Translations under genes and position numbers: made by a program
Notes under the pieces: model-generated
Told to the model about the DNA's origin: nothing
What the model saw: only the letters and a program-made list of their open reading frames with translations
The model's database searches: none
In this document: positions 1 through 8,911 of the stretch, piece after piece
How positions within the stretch are numbered: position 1 is the stretch's first letter
Layout of the letters: each line of letters begins with the position of its first letter
Origin: Aliiglaciecola sp. 3_MG-2023
GTDB taxonomy: Bacteria > Pseudomonadota > Gammaproteobacteria > Enterobacterales > Alteromonadaceae
NCBI RefSeq assembly: GCF_030548205.1
Contig: NZ_JAUORV010000019.1
Location: forward strand, 51,612-115,611
Reading direction: 5' to 3'
Length of the DNA: 64,000 bases

Positions 1-211
1 CGTCTCCTAACCTTCTCTCACTAAGCCCTAAGCCATATCTGGGCGCAGTATCAAATAATTGAATACCTTGTTTGATAGCTGCTTGCACAGTGAACCGCGC
101 GTCACTGTCAGATATAGCCTGATACAGATTGCCAAGTGACGCACCGCCAAACCCCAACATCGGTACCTGTAATTCTGTATTACCAATTGATTTAGTTGCA
201 ATTTTGGTCAT
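1..211 (-). CDS. Aldo/keto reductase, fucose-dehydrogenase type (3' end outside window)
   Basis: Partial gene: the N-terminal 70 residues are read on the minus strand from the ATG at 211, and the rest lies beyond base 1. The visible part carries GFGGASLGNLY near residue 21 and DTAPRYGLGLSERRLG near residue 54. These are typical of the aldo/keto reductase branch that contains D-threo-aldose 1-dehydrogenase, L-fucose dehydrogenase and pyridoxal 4-dehydrogenase; the Asp and Tyr belong to the AKR active site. It starts 12 bases after the stop of the hydroxyacid dehydrogenase gene, so it is probably in the same operon as the symporter. A role oxidising a deoxyhexose such as L-fucose to its lactone is inferred from the subfamily motif and the neighbours. 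Confidence 0.85.
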   Translation of the reverse strand, partial: MTKIATKSIGNTELQVPMLGFGGASLGNLYQAISDSDARFTVQAAIKQGIQLFDTAPRYGLGLSERRLGD

Positions 212-223
212 TATCTTTCTCGG

Positions 224-1372
224 CTAGTCGACTAGATACTGCGGTAAGTCAGAGACCTGCGCACAGCCCAGTTGATTCATAATTTGTGTCAGTTGTGTAC
301 TAAGCGCATTGATAGCGTGATACCCCCCTTTTTTACCCAAAGCACCTACTGCATATACGAATGGTCGTCCTAGAAATGTAAAGTCAGCGCCGAGTGCTAA
401 AGCACTGGCAATATTAGTTCCACTTCGAAGACCACTATCCATCATTATTTTAATTTGGCTTTTGTACTTTTCACTGATAACTTGCAAAGGTTTGACAGGC
501 GACTCACCGGCATCAAGTTGACGACCTCCGTGATTTGAAATAATTACTCCGTCAGCTCCTAATTCAATGGCACTTTTCACATCGTTCTCGTTAATTAACC
601 CTTTTATGACTAATGGACCTTTCCAAAAATCTCTGATCGGTTTTAAACCTTCTATGTCAACTCTTCCCATTACAGTTTGATTCATAAAGGCAGCTAATTG
701 ATCAACTGGCATATTTGGCGGCATATAAGGTTTGAGAGTTTGCATTTCAGGCTTGCCAGCTAGTGCTGTTTCAATAAACCAACTTGGGCGGCTGAGCATT
801 TGCAGTATATTTTTAATGGTCATTTTGGGAGGCATAGCTAAACCATTTTTGATATCTCTTGGTCGATAACCAAAAGTAGGTACATCGACAGTTACCACGA
901 GAACTGGATACCCAGCCAATTTAATTCTTTCAAGTAAATTTTGACGAATTTCCTTATCAGTTGGGTTATATAACTGGAACCAAGCCTTACCTTCTGAAAT
1001 TTCGGCGATTGTTTCAAGGGATGCCGATGATACGGTGCTCAAAATGTACGGGATGTTCTTATCAGCAGCAGACTTTGCTAAAATTTCGGGGGCCTTGGGC
1101 CACATAAGTCCTTGTAAACCTACAGGTGCTATACCAAACGGCGCACTGTATGTTTGACCAAATAGATCAACATCTAAAATACTGCTTTCAAATGGTTTGA
1201 GAAACTCACTGCGCAATTGTACCGCTTCAATATCAAGCCGATTACGCTTTACGCTTATTTCTTCCATACAGCCACCGATTAGGTAATCATAAGCAAATCC
1301 AGGCATTCTTTTCTTCGCATGGGCTTTTAAGTCTTCAATACCGGGAAACCTTGGATCAAAAAAGTCGTTCAT
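224..1372 (-). CDS. FMN-dependent alpha-hydroxy acid dehydrogenase (L-lactate dehydrogenase type)
   Basis: This 382-residue protein has the full length of the LldD/glycolate oxidase/mandelate dehydrogenase family, which uses FMN in a TIM barrel to oxidise 2-hydroxy acids to 2-keto acids. Visible hallmarks are VTVDVP near 161, the FMN-binding Lys in VIKG (K257), the catalytic His-Arg block SNHGGRQLD (H281, R284, D287), and the phosphate-binding DSGLRSG (312-318). It starts 8 bases after the symporter gene ends and is followed at 12 bases by the aldo/keto reductase, so the three are probably cotranscribed. L-lactate, the end product of non-phosphorylative deoxysugar degradation, would be a sensible substrate, but this is inferred. 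Glycolate or another 2-hydroxy acid cannot be excluded. Confidence 0.92.
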   Translation of the reverse strand: MNDFFDPRFPGIEDLKAHAKKRMPGFAYDYLIGGCMEEISVKRNRLDIEAVQLRSEFLKPFESSILDVDLFGQTYSAPFGIAPVGLQGLMWPKAPEILAKSAADKNIPYILSTVSSASLETIAEISEGKAWFQLYNPTDKEIRQNLLERIKLAGYPVLVVTVDVPTFGYRPRDIKNGLAMPPKMTIKNILQMLSRPSWFIETALAGKPEMQTLKPYMPPNMPVDQLAAFMNQTVMGRVDIEGLKPIRDFWKGPLVIKGLINENDVKSAIELGADGVIISNHGGRQLDAGESPVKPLQVISEKYKSQIKIMMDSGLRSGTNIASALALGADFTFLGRPFVYAVGALGKKGGYHAINALSTQLTQIMNQLGCAQVSDLPQYLVD

Positions 1373-1380
1373 TGGTACCC

Positions 1381-3858
1381 TTATTCAACTGTGGTTTTAA
1401 ACTTGAAATCACCATGTAAGATCATGGTTCCCCAATTTTTTAACCATGTCGGTTTGTTTCTGTCACCAGACCACCAATTCTCATGATGAATATTTCCCCA
1501 ATTCCCCTCACCGTCATGTTTATTATCTAAATCTGCAATGGCAATATTAAGACCCATTCTTGTAGTAGGCATATCTGCGTGCCAAAATTCACCCGGTGCA
1601 ATTTCTAAAGTCGGATTAGGTTTAATTCGCCATTCAATGGTGTAGCCTTTGTTATTTGATTTTATCTGAACCTTTGCTTCCATCGCTTTTTCTAAAATCC
1701 ACTTTTGGTAGTTGTTCCAAGCACTCTCTATGGAACGTTCTTCACCTTCCAATAAACCGCCTTGACCAATGCCATTAAGCCTAGATTTATGAGTACTCAC
1801 TACCATCTGCCAACTATGTCCGTTTCCCTTATTAAGCTCCTCGTCCTCTTCACGCCATTGGTTTTCGGCATTGATTAACACTTCTACGCCATCACCAAAC
1901 CAAGGAAAACCATCTCGTGTTAACTCGTGAGCTTTATCATTTTCATTTGGCAACCATCTTTTTGTATCAAATCCATAAAGCAGGTTGTCATTGACATCAA
2001 AAGCAAAATAGAGATATTCACCGTCATGCTTTATCCATACACTACCATTTAGATCACTCGTGTCTTTAACTGGTGAAAACTGTGAAGTCCAGTGCTCAAT
2101 TCCACTTAGTTTTGTTGCGTCTGCATATTCACCTTGGCTGATATATCCATCGAAAGTTGGACTTGAACCTCGGTAAACCGACACTTCCGGTAAGGGAGGA
2201 ATGTCGACTTGTTTGTTTCCATTCGTTTTGAGAGAAGGTGTTGAATCGTTTTGACTGGCAAGAATTTCAAAGCCGGCATATAGTGAGACCATCACTAAAG
2301 CAAGTATTGCCCATGCTCGCCAAATATTCTTTGATTGTTTTTTAGATTTACTGGTAGCTTTTCTCGCCATTTCTTTAAAGCTAGGTAGTAACTCTTCTTC
2401 AGAGGAATGCTGCGTTAATAGCGAGAGCACTACCGTTAATAACGAAGTAAACAAGAAAAGCAGAAAAGACAATGTTAGAAAATGTGGCCAGGCCTCAAAA
2501 AGCCCCAATGTATTGCCATTTACACTTAATAAACCAACTGTGACACAGGTAATACAACCAATAACGAAACTATATATTGCCGCCGTAGTCGTAACCCGCT
2601 GCCAAAATAAGCCAATTAAAAATAATGTGGTTAGTGGTGGGGCTAAAAAAGCAATCAAACTTTGCAACAACTCAAACAAATTACTCGCTACCCCTTCCAT
2701 GGCAATGGCCCAGACAAACGCCAAGACACTAGCTACGACCGTCACGATACGCCCTACAAGCCTGGTTTCTGGTAACGAAAGTGGCTTGCCTTTTTTGAAT
2801 ATGGGTTCGTAAAAATCTAAGGTGAATATAGTACTAAACGAATTTAATCCTGAATCTAAGGTACTGATTAACGCAGCCATTAAAACTGCAATCATCAACC
2901 CTCTAAATCCTACAGGCATATACTCGCTGACCATAGAAATAAACGCGCCATCGGTATTTTCAATACCTGGATTGAGGATATAGAACAAAATACCTGGCAG
3001 AATAAAGATAAAAGGAGGAAGAATTTTTAATGCGGCAGCAAGGAAAACACCTTTTTGTGCTGTTGGTAGATCTTTTGCTGCAAAGACACGCTGTACGATG
3101 GTTTGGTCAGTACACCAAAACCAAACTGCCATAATTGGATACCCTAAAATAAATGCAGTCCAGGGAACCTCTTCTGATTCTAAGTCAATTAACGACCAAT
3201 ACTCAGGTGGTGCTTTGCTAACAAGCTCCCCCACACCACCCACTTCATACAGGCCAATTAAAGTCAATGCGGCCATGCCGACAATCATTAACACAGTTTG
3301 GAATGCGTCAGTGACAATAACCGCGGCTAAGCCTCCCACTACGGTAAAACTGGTGGCAATAACCAGCAACAATAAAACAGACTGCCACAACTCCCAGCCA
3401 GTAAATTGTGAAAACAGTAACCCGCCAACATATAACCCGCCGCCAAGCCAAACAACGACAACTGTTAATAACGAATAAGCGGTTAATAATCGATACATGG
3501 TCTCGCCGAACCGGCGTTTGATAATTTGCGGAATGGTTGTGACATTTAAACTTAAATAATAAGGCGTAAATACCATCGCCAGTAGTAGCATAAATATCCA
3601 TGCCATCCACTCAAAGTTAGCAATCAACATACCGGAGCCATATGCTGCACCGAAACTGGCAATTAGAAATGAAGGGCCAATATTTGTCCCCCAAATAGAC
3701 ATCCCAATACTGGCAAAGCCGACACTTTTATCTCCAACAAAGAGTGAAGCATCTTTTGATTGCCTTAACGAAACAAATAGCCCTACGGCCATTAAAAGAA
3801 TGACGTAAATAGCTATGACAAAATAATCGAGAGAGTGGAGTGATACTTCTACATTCAT
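1381..3858 (-). CDS. Sodium/solute symporter (SSS family) fused to a C-terminal CBM9-like domain
   Basis: Residues 1-480 form a sodium:solute symporter of the SGLT/SSS type with about 13 hydrophobic segments. The sodium-site helix is recognisable around residues 328-350 (ALISTLDSGLNSFSTIFTLD). The protein does not stop at the usual 500-550 residues. After a basic linker there is an extra membrane segment (about 512-534), then about 265 soluble residues (557-825) that look like a CBM9/DOMON-like beta-sandwich: DGYISQGEYADA near the start, FDVNDNLLYG, GDGVEVLINAENQW and a Trp-rich end. The extra segment may place the domain in the periplasm, where it could hand sugar to the transporter. The gene lies downstream of the TonB receptor and upstream of two catabolic dehydrogenases. 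A monosaccharide or sugar acid substrate is inferred from this context. Confidence 0.9.
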   Translation of the reverse strand: MNVEVSLHSLDYFVIAIYVILLMAVGLFVSLRQSKDASLFVGDKSVGFASIGMSIWGTNIGPSFLIASFGAAYGSGMLIANFEWMAWIFMLLLAMVFTPYYLSLNVTTIPQIIKRRFGETMYRLLTAYSLLTVVVVWLGGGLYVGGLLFSQFTGWELWQSVLLLLVIATSFTVVGGLAAVIVTDAFQTVLMIVGMAALTLIGLYEVGGVGELVSKAPPEYWSLIDLESEEVPWTAFILGYPIMAVWFWCTDQTIVQRVFAAKDLPTAQKGVFLAAALKILPPFIFILPGILFYILNPGIENTDGAFISMVSEYMPVGFRGLMIAVLMAALISTLDSGLNSFSTIFTLDFYEPIFKKGKPLSLPETRLVGRIVTVVASVLAFVWAIAMEGVASNLFELLQSLIAFLAPPLTTLFLIGLFWQRVTTTAAIYSFVIGCITCVTVGLLSVNGNTLGLFEAWPHFLTLSFLLFLFTSLLTVVLSLLTQHSSEEELLPSFKEMARKATSKSKKQSKNIWRAWAILALVMVSLYAGFEILASQNDSTPSLKTNGNKQVDIPPLPEVSVYRGSSPTFDGYISQGEYADATKLSGIEHWTSQFSPVKDTSDLNGSVWIKHDGEYLYFAFDVNDNLLYGFDTKRWLPNENDKAHELTRDGFPWFGDGVEVLINAENQWREEDEELNKGNGHSWQMVVSTHKSRLNGIGQGGLLEGEERSIESAWNNYQKWILEKAMEAKVQIKSNNKGYTIEWRIKPNPTLEIAPGEFWHADMPTTRMGLNIAIADLDNKHDGEGNWGNIHHENWWSGDRNKPTWLKNWGTMILHGDFKFKTTVE

Positions 3859-3877
3859 GATGATTTGATTACATATT

Positions 3878-3903
3878 GAGTGTCCCTATGAACAGGGACA
3901 CTC
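3878..3903 (-). promoter_or_regulatory. Intercistronic hairpin between receptor and symporter genes
   Basis: A perfect 10-base-pair inverted repeat (GAGTGTCCCT and AGGGACACTC) with a 6-base loop lies in the 65-base gap between the TonB receptor and the symporter. No U-run follows on the minus strand, so it is less likely to be a full terminator. It is better read as a partial terminator or RNA-stabilising hairpin that lets the receptor be expressed more than the downstream transporter and enzymes. This function is inferred. Confidence 0.6.
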
Positions 3904-3923
3904 GTTCTATGTATATTCCTTAA

Positions 3924-6713
3924 TTAAAAGTTACCTCTAACGGCGAAAACAACGGTGCGACTTCTAGTGACATAATCGCGAAAGTTAGACTCATCTACAA
4001 TGTAATTTCTGGCGTCTTCTTCTGTTGCATTAATAACATTCAGAATTAACTCTACATTCTCATTTAGGTTATATGACAAATTAATATCTATCTGGCCGGT
4101 TGCTTCACTAAAAGCAGGCTGATTCGCTCGGTCGAAGCCACCTCCTAGTGCCTGGAAGAACTCATCGCGATAAACATAGGCTAATCTTGCGCCAAAGGTA
4201 TCAGTTTCGTAATATACAGTTGTATTAAAGTTGTTTTCGGATGAACCAGGGAAACCGTAGCTCAACAACGGATTGTTTTCAGGGTTGTCAAAACTTGAAT
4301 CAACGAAGGTATAGTTAGCTTGAATACCAAAAAACTCAGTAATTGGCATATTGGTCCCTAGCTCAATACCTTGTACTTTACCACTAGAAACATTGACTGG
4401 TTGTGTCACATCAAATAGCTGATCACCAAAACCATCAAGTTGCACGTCTGAACGTGCTTCACGTAGCACAAAATTCGATACATCTTTGTAGAAAACACTG
4501 GCGTAAATTGCACCGTCGTTTTGCGTATAGTATTCAAGCGTTGTATCGAATGACCATGCTGTGTACGGCTTCAAATTAGGATTACCAATTTCGGCGGTGG
4601 GATTGATTGTTGGATCGTAACCAGATGCAGTTGGATCGACAAAATCGACTGTTCCATTAGACTTCAAATCAGTATATTCAGGTTGAGACATAGATTTAGA
4701 GACACCAAAACGCACTTGCATATCATCACTCAACTCTACCATTAAGTTAGCACTAGGTAGGTATTCCCAACCATCGTTACTCACTGTTGAAGGCACATAC
4801 TCAGCACTAATCTGGCCTGCAACTGGGTGAACTACTCTAACGTTTTGGAAACCATATACATCGCGATCTGTTTCTATTGCTCGCAAACCTAAGTTGCCGG
4901 TAAAGGGCAACTCCATGGAACCAAATTCGCCGTTGAAATCAAGCTGAACATAAAATGCTAGCGTATCTTCTTCAACCACAAAAGAACTGGCTCTATCCAA
5001 TGGCATCGCGCCATCAACTACATCATACAAGGGAGAATCAAAAGAACTTCTATCGGCGCTCAAACCAAAGATATCCGGATAGGCAGCTAATTGAGCATCA
5101 TAATCAGCGAGTAAGAATTGGTTATAGCCGAGATTTTCATCTGGGAAGAGCACTTCGGTTAGCGAACCGTCAAAAGTGGCAGACTCTAAAGCTTCATCAT
5201 CAAAAATAAGACCGAAAGCACTGGCTTCACGAATATCAATCTCCGCTGAGGTATATCGCATTCCACCTTTTATCATTAAGTTTTCGTTGATATAGTATTT
5301 TGCGTCTAACTTGAATGCATGTTTATCAGAGTCACCTTCGCGTTCTCTTACAAACGCGCCGATACTGTCATATGAAGCCGGATCATTAGCATCTGCACCA
5401 AAGGTAAACGAAGGTACATCGCCCGTTCCATCAAAGGTGATTTGACTCTGATCGAGCACAGTGTTGATATTCGACTCGAAAATACCTAGCCTTAAATCTT
5501 GTTTGAAGTCGACAGTAGAATAGGAATAATCAGCCTCGACCGTAAAATCGCTGTATTTCCCCCAAATTAAATTGAAACCAAAAGTAGAGTTATCAGATAA
5601 GTTATCAAACAGTAAATCAAATGGACTCAGGTAAATGCCGCTACCGCCAACAACTTTAGAAGCGTCGATACCTTGTACAAAATTATTCTCAATATCAATG
5701 GCACCGGGACCAAAAACGCCACTGTAATCAAAGAACACATCTAGGGTAGGACGCTGTGAATAAACATCAAAACTGGAGGTATATCCATCGACAGTGAGTT
5801 CTAAATCTTCGTTAATTTTCCACTGTAAACCGGCTGAAATCGACTGACGTTCTTTGCTACCGCGGATAGCATTATAAGAAATTCTGGTATGGGAAAGTAC
5901 GTCTTCACGAATGGTGTCAGCCTGGCCGTCACCAGTAGTATCTAATTGAAGGTCCCTTTCTTGCGCTCTTGTAAACACTTCATCTACCGAGTAATCTGCA
6001 TCAGAAATAATTGCTGAAATATAACCAGCAACTGTATCTTCATCATTTTTAAAGCCAAAAATACCCGATAATTTTGGTGCAACCTCACTCGTTTGACTGT
6101 CGTGATATCCAGAAATTGTAGCCGCACCAAAATAATTGCTACCATCTTTGAATGAGCTCAACGCATTTAACGGCTTGAGGGTTTCTAACTCAATTGATCC
6201 GCCGATACCACCCTCTATAGTCTCTGCAGAAGGAGTTTTACGTACCACTACACCACTTATAATTTCTGAAGGTATTACATCGAGGTTAAATTGGCGGATA
6301 TTTTGTATTCCTTCATCCCCATGGGACAAGGGAGAACGACCGTTTACTGTAGTATTGACAAAAAGAGGCCCCATGCCGCGAATTGAAGCACGGTCACCTG
6401 AAATTCCATTATTATTGCGTTGAATTTGCACGCCCGGAATACGGTTAATGGCGTCGCCTATATTGTCGTCGGTGAATTTACCAAGATCTTCTGTAGTAAT
6501 GGCATCAACAACGCCACTAGCCCCACGTTTTAAATTTTGCGAATTAACGATACTGCCTCGAATTCCACCTCGAACCTCGATCACTTCAACATCACCAGCT
6601 GATGAAGATGGGTTTGCAAGTTCATCTGTCACTTCAGCTGAATGTGCATTAGCTAAAAGGGTGCTACCAATGACAACGGATAACACAGATAACTTAGTTT
6701 TCAATTTTTTCAT
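3924..6713 (-). CDS. TonB-dependent receptor of the carbohydrate-locus type
   Basis: An outer membrane receptor of about 929 residues. A signal peptide (MKKLKTKLSVLSVV, cleavage near ANAHSA) is followed by a plug domain with DAITTEDLGKFTDDNIGDAI and RIPGVQIQRNNNG, then a long beta-barrel ending in aromatic Phe (AVRGNF). This is the TIGR01782-like Xanthomonas/Caulobacter class often found in marine polysaccharide loci. The ATG at 6713 is preferred over one six codons upstream: the upstream ATG lacks a ribosome binding site, while an AGGG lies before 6713 and the signal peptide begins there. It is the first gene of the minus-strand set with the symporter and dehydrogenases and is divergent from a GntR regulator. 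It probably imports oligosaccharides. The ligand is not readable from sequence. Confidence 0.93.
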   Translation of the reverse strand: MKKLKTKLSVLSVVIGSTLLANAHSAEVTDELANPSSSAGDVEVIEVRGGIRGSIVNSQNLKRGASGVVDAITTEDLGKFTDDNIGDAINRIPGVQIQRNNNGISGDRASIRGMGPLFVNTTVNGRSPLSHGDEGIQNIRQFNLDVIPSEIISGVVVRKTPSAETIEGGIGGSIELETLKPLNALSSFKDGSNYFGAATISGYHDSQTSEVAPKLSGIFGFKNDEDTVAGYISAIISDADYSVDEVFTRAQERDLQLDTTGDGQADTIREDVLSHTRISYNAIRGSKERQSISAGLQWKINEDLELTVDGYTSSFDVYSQRPTLDVFFDYSGVFGPGAIDIENNFVQGIDASKVVGGSGIYLSPFDLLFDNLSDNSTFGFNLIWGKYSDFTVEADYSYSTVDFKQDLRLGIFESNINTVLDQSQITFDGTGDVPSFTFGADANDPASYDSIGAFVREREGDSDKHAFKLDAKYYINENLMIKGGMRYTSAEIDIREASAFGLIFDDEALESATFDGSLTEVLFPDENLGYNQFLLADYDAQLAAYPDIFGLSADRSSFDSPLYDVVDGAMPLDRASSFVVEEDTLAFYVQLDFNGEFGSMELPFTGNLGLRAIETDRDVYGFQNVRVVHPVAGQISAEYVPSTVSNDGWEYLPSANLMVELSDDMQVRFGVSKSMSQPEYTDLKSNGTVDFVDPTASGYDPTINPTAEIGNPNLKPYTAWSFDTTLEYYTQNDGAIYASVFYKDVSNFVLREARSDVQLDGFGDQLFDVTQPVNVSSGKVQGIELGTNMPITEFFGIQANYTFVDSSFDNPENNPLLSYGFPGSSENNFNTTVYYETDTFGARLAYVYRDEFFQALGGGFDRANQPAFSEATGQIDINLSYNLNENVELILNVINATEEDARNYIVDESNFRDYVTRSRTVVFAVRGNF

Positions 6714-6868
6714 ACTTGTACCCTGCGACATAATTTGTGTGTGTATTTTTTTGTTAATTTAATGATCAAATGCGCTAGCTGAAAATCATATTACACCCAA
6801 TTTATGATATTTCAACCATAACAGTTGATATTTTTTAAACTTTATTTAACATAGTTTAACATTGACTT

Positions 6869-6879
6869 TTGATATCTCA
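6869..6879. promoter_or_regulatory. Candidate operator TTGATATCTCA in the divergent receptor/GntR promoter region
   Basis: The AT-rich gap 6714-7028 between the divergent receptor and GntR genes has no other gene. It holds TTGATATCTCA about 155 bases from each start codon. The same 11-mer occurs inverted at 10843-10853, just before the secreted beta-helix enzyme. A word shared by two promoters of one locus that carries two GntR/FCD regulators makes it a candidate operator. Chance occurrence is possible in AT-rich DNA. Confidence 0.35.
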
Positions 6880-7028
6880 TAAAGTTTACTTATAAGCAGT
6901 TTACGTATTTTAAGTGCCAATTCTACAGGTAATATAGATAACTACCAATTAGAAACTGCATACTTAATCAGGGTTAATAATCAATATTATCAACATCTTA
7001 ACGTTTTCAAGAACACTTAAAGACTGAT

Positions 7029-7727
7029 ATGGAAAAAATAATGAGCGGATTCCATGATATTTCAGAAGGCAAGGTAAGCTTAAGTGATGAAGCTTATTTA
7101 TCGTTAAAAGAAAGTATCTTAAATGGTGATATTGCTAAAGGGGCGACTTATACACAAAGTGAAATTGTAAAAACACTTGGAATAGCCATCAGTCCCCTTC
7201 GTGCAGCAATTAACAAATTAGAAACAGAAGGATTAATTAAGGTATTGCCGCGCAGTGGAATTCAAATAATAGACACTGATTTTGCGCTTACAAGAAACAC
7301 TTATCAGTTGCGAGTTATTTTAGAAAGAGAAGGACTAAAATCGTATATAAGATCGGCAACAGATGAAGAAATTAATAACTTTAGACAGAAACATATTGCA
7401 TTACGAAACGAAATTAACAGTTGCAGTAGTAACGTACTCGTATGTGAAAAATTAGCTAAGTTGGATTCTGAATTACACAACGCATTCATTTTATCTTTAA
7501 ATAATCAAATCATTACAAAAAACTATTTAGCCAACGAAGATTTGATTCGACTGACTCGGCTAGATCGAGTTGATTTAGCGTCAAATGAAATGTTGTTGCG
7601 CACTAATGAAGAACACTTAACTCTAATAGACGCGATTGCTGACAGAGACCCAGTGAAAGCATTAGAGAGTTTAGATACCCACTTGGAAAAATCAATAAAA
7701 AGGGCAATGGGGCTTTGGGGCTTCTGA
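7029..7727 (+). CDS. GntR-family transcriptional regulator with FCD domain
   Basis: A 232-residue regulator: an N-terminal winged helix (about 18-85, with YTQSEIVKTLGIAISPLRAAINKLETEG, abridged here, as recognition region) and a C-terminal all-helical FCD ligand domain (about 93-225) with conserved helix signatures LDSELHNAF and EEHLTLIDAIADRD. FCD regulators usually bind sugar acids or other carboxylates and repress catabolic genes. It is divergent from the TonB receptor and 33 bases upstream of the enolase-superfamily gene, so it probably controls the locus and its own operon. Two starts are possible: ATG 7029, or ATG 7041 with a GGA seven bases before it. It is paralogous to the second GntR gene at 9888-10601. 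Confidence 0.92.
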   Translation: MEKIMSGFHDISEGKVSLSDEAYLSLKESILNGDIAKGATYTQSEIVKTLGIAISPLRAAINKLETEGLIKVLPRSGIQIIDTDFALTRNTYQLRVILEREGLKSYIRSATDEEINNFRQKHIALRNEINSCSSNVLVCEKLAKLDSELHNAFILSLNNQIITKNYLANEDLIRLTRLDRVDLASNEMLLRTNEEHLTLIDAIADRDPVKALESLDTHLEKSIKRAMGLWGF

Positions 7728-7760
7728 AAGAATTATGCCGGAAACTAATAAGGGAAATAA

Positions 7761-8852
7761 ATGAACTCTAAAATAGAGAATATTCGCATTCACTGCTTTG
7801 ACTATCCTCGCGACAGGGTCATTGGCGATTCACAAATATCATCAAGTAGAGTGTGGATCGGCGCTTTGGAGATTTTCGATGAGGATGGGTTATCTGGTTT
7901 AGGATTTTTTCAATCGCTAACATCACCACTACCAAATGCGCATAATATTAGAGAGTTGTTAAATGCTAATGGCCTGGACGCTATGCTGAAGCAACCACCA
8001 GAAGGGTTAATTCATAAAGTTTATCGACCTCGAGGTGGCAATATCCAAGCCTTACCTTACCATTTAGATCAAGCGCTAGATCAAGCCTTATGGGATTTAG
8101 TGGCAAAGCGCGCTAATCTTCCTTTGTTTAAGTTACTTGGCGGTACAGAAGATAGAGTAAAAGCCTACGGAAGTGGCGTATGTTTTCATTTAACAGAGGA
8201 TGAAGTGACTGATTTTTATAGCAAAGCAATCAAACATAATTTTAGTGGCTATAAAGTAAAAGTGGGTCATGCTGATCTAAGCCGCGATATCAAAAGACTC
8301 AAACAAATTGTAGAAATTGTTGGTCCAGACAAACTCATCATGGTGGATTCCAATGAAGCTTGGTCACCTAAAGAAGCAATTTCGAAAATAAAAGCCTTTG
8401 AACAAGCTGGTGTACCAATATATTGGGTTGAAGATCCTATTCTAAGAACCGACTATGCCGGTTTGAGAGAAATTAAGCACGCATTAGGTAACACCTATTT
8501 AAATGCGGGTGAATATCTAAACCTCGCGGGGAAAAAAGCCCTAGTTGAAAATGACGCTGCCGATGTGATTAATATTCATGGTGATTTCTCTTCTGCTTTA
8601 AAAATAGGTTGGTTGTGCGCTGAGAAAGGCATTCCTATTGCCTTGGGAAATACCCCCATGGAAATGGGTGCACATATCGCTTCCGCTTTACCGGAGGTTT
8701 TATATACCGAACATTCGATGCTCAATTGGGACTACATAGTAAAAACACCTTATAAAATTACTGATGGCTTTATTGAATTACCCAATATTAATGGTCACGG
8801 ATTAATACTGTCTACTGACGCTATTGGCGAGTTAAAACCCAGTATTTCTTAA
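7761..8852 (+). CDS. Enolase-superfamily (mandelate racemase/muconate lactonizing enzyme-like) protein with an atypical active site
   Basis: A 363-residue member of the enolase superfamily: an N-terminal capping domain (1-125), then a barrel. The metal ligands are in the expected places (D196 in VDSNEA, E224 in WVEDP, E251 in NAGEYL), and the KxK motif after strand 2 is present (K165, K167). By eye, however, the usual Asp-His dyad of the mandelate racemase group is missing: the positions align to H273 (NIHGD) and N297 (LGNTP). Most relatives dehydrate or racemise sugar acids. A sugar-acid dehydratase or cycloisomerase role fits the locus, but the substrate cannot be named. AGGGA five bases before ATG 7761 supports the start. 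It is followed at 59 bases by the Gfo/Idh/MocA gene. Confidence 0.85.
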   Translation: MNSKIENIRIHCFDYPRDRVIGDSQISSSRVWIGALEIFDEDGLSGLGFFQSLTSPLPNAHNIRELLNANGLDAMLKQPPEGLIHKVYRPRGGNIQALPYHLDQALDQALWDLVAKRANLPLFKLLGGTEDRVKAYGSGVCFHLTEDEVTDFYSKAIKHNFSGYKVKVGHADLSRDIKRLKQIVEIVGPDKLIMVDSNEAWSPKEAISKIKAFEQAGVPIYWVEDPILRTDYAGLREIKHALGNTYLNAGEYLNLAGKKALVENDAADVINIHGDFSSALKIGWLCAEKGIPIALGNTPMEMGAHIASALPEVLYTEHSMLNWDYIVKTPYKITDGFIELPNINGHGLILSTDAIGELKPSIS

Positions 8853-8911
8853 TTTACGATGTAAATGAATTAGCAGAAAGGTATCTAAACAAAATTATTA
8901 GAGGGCAATGA

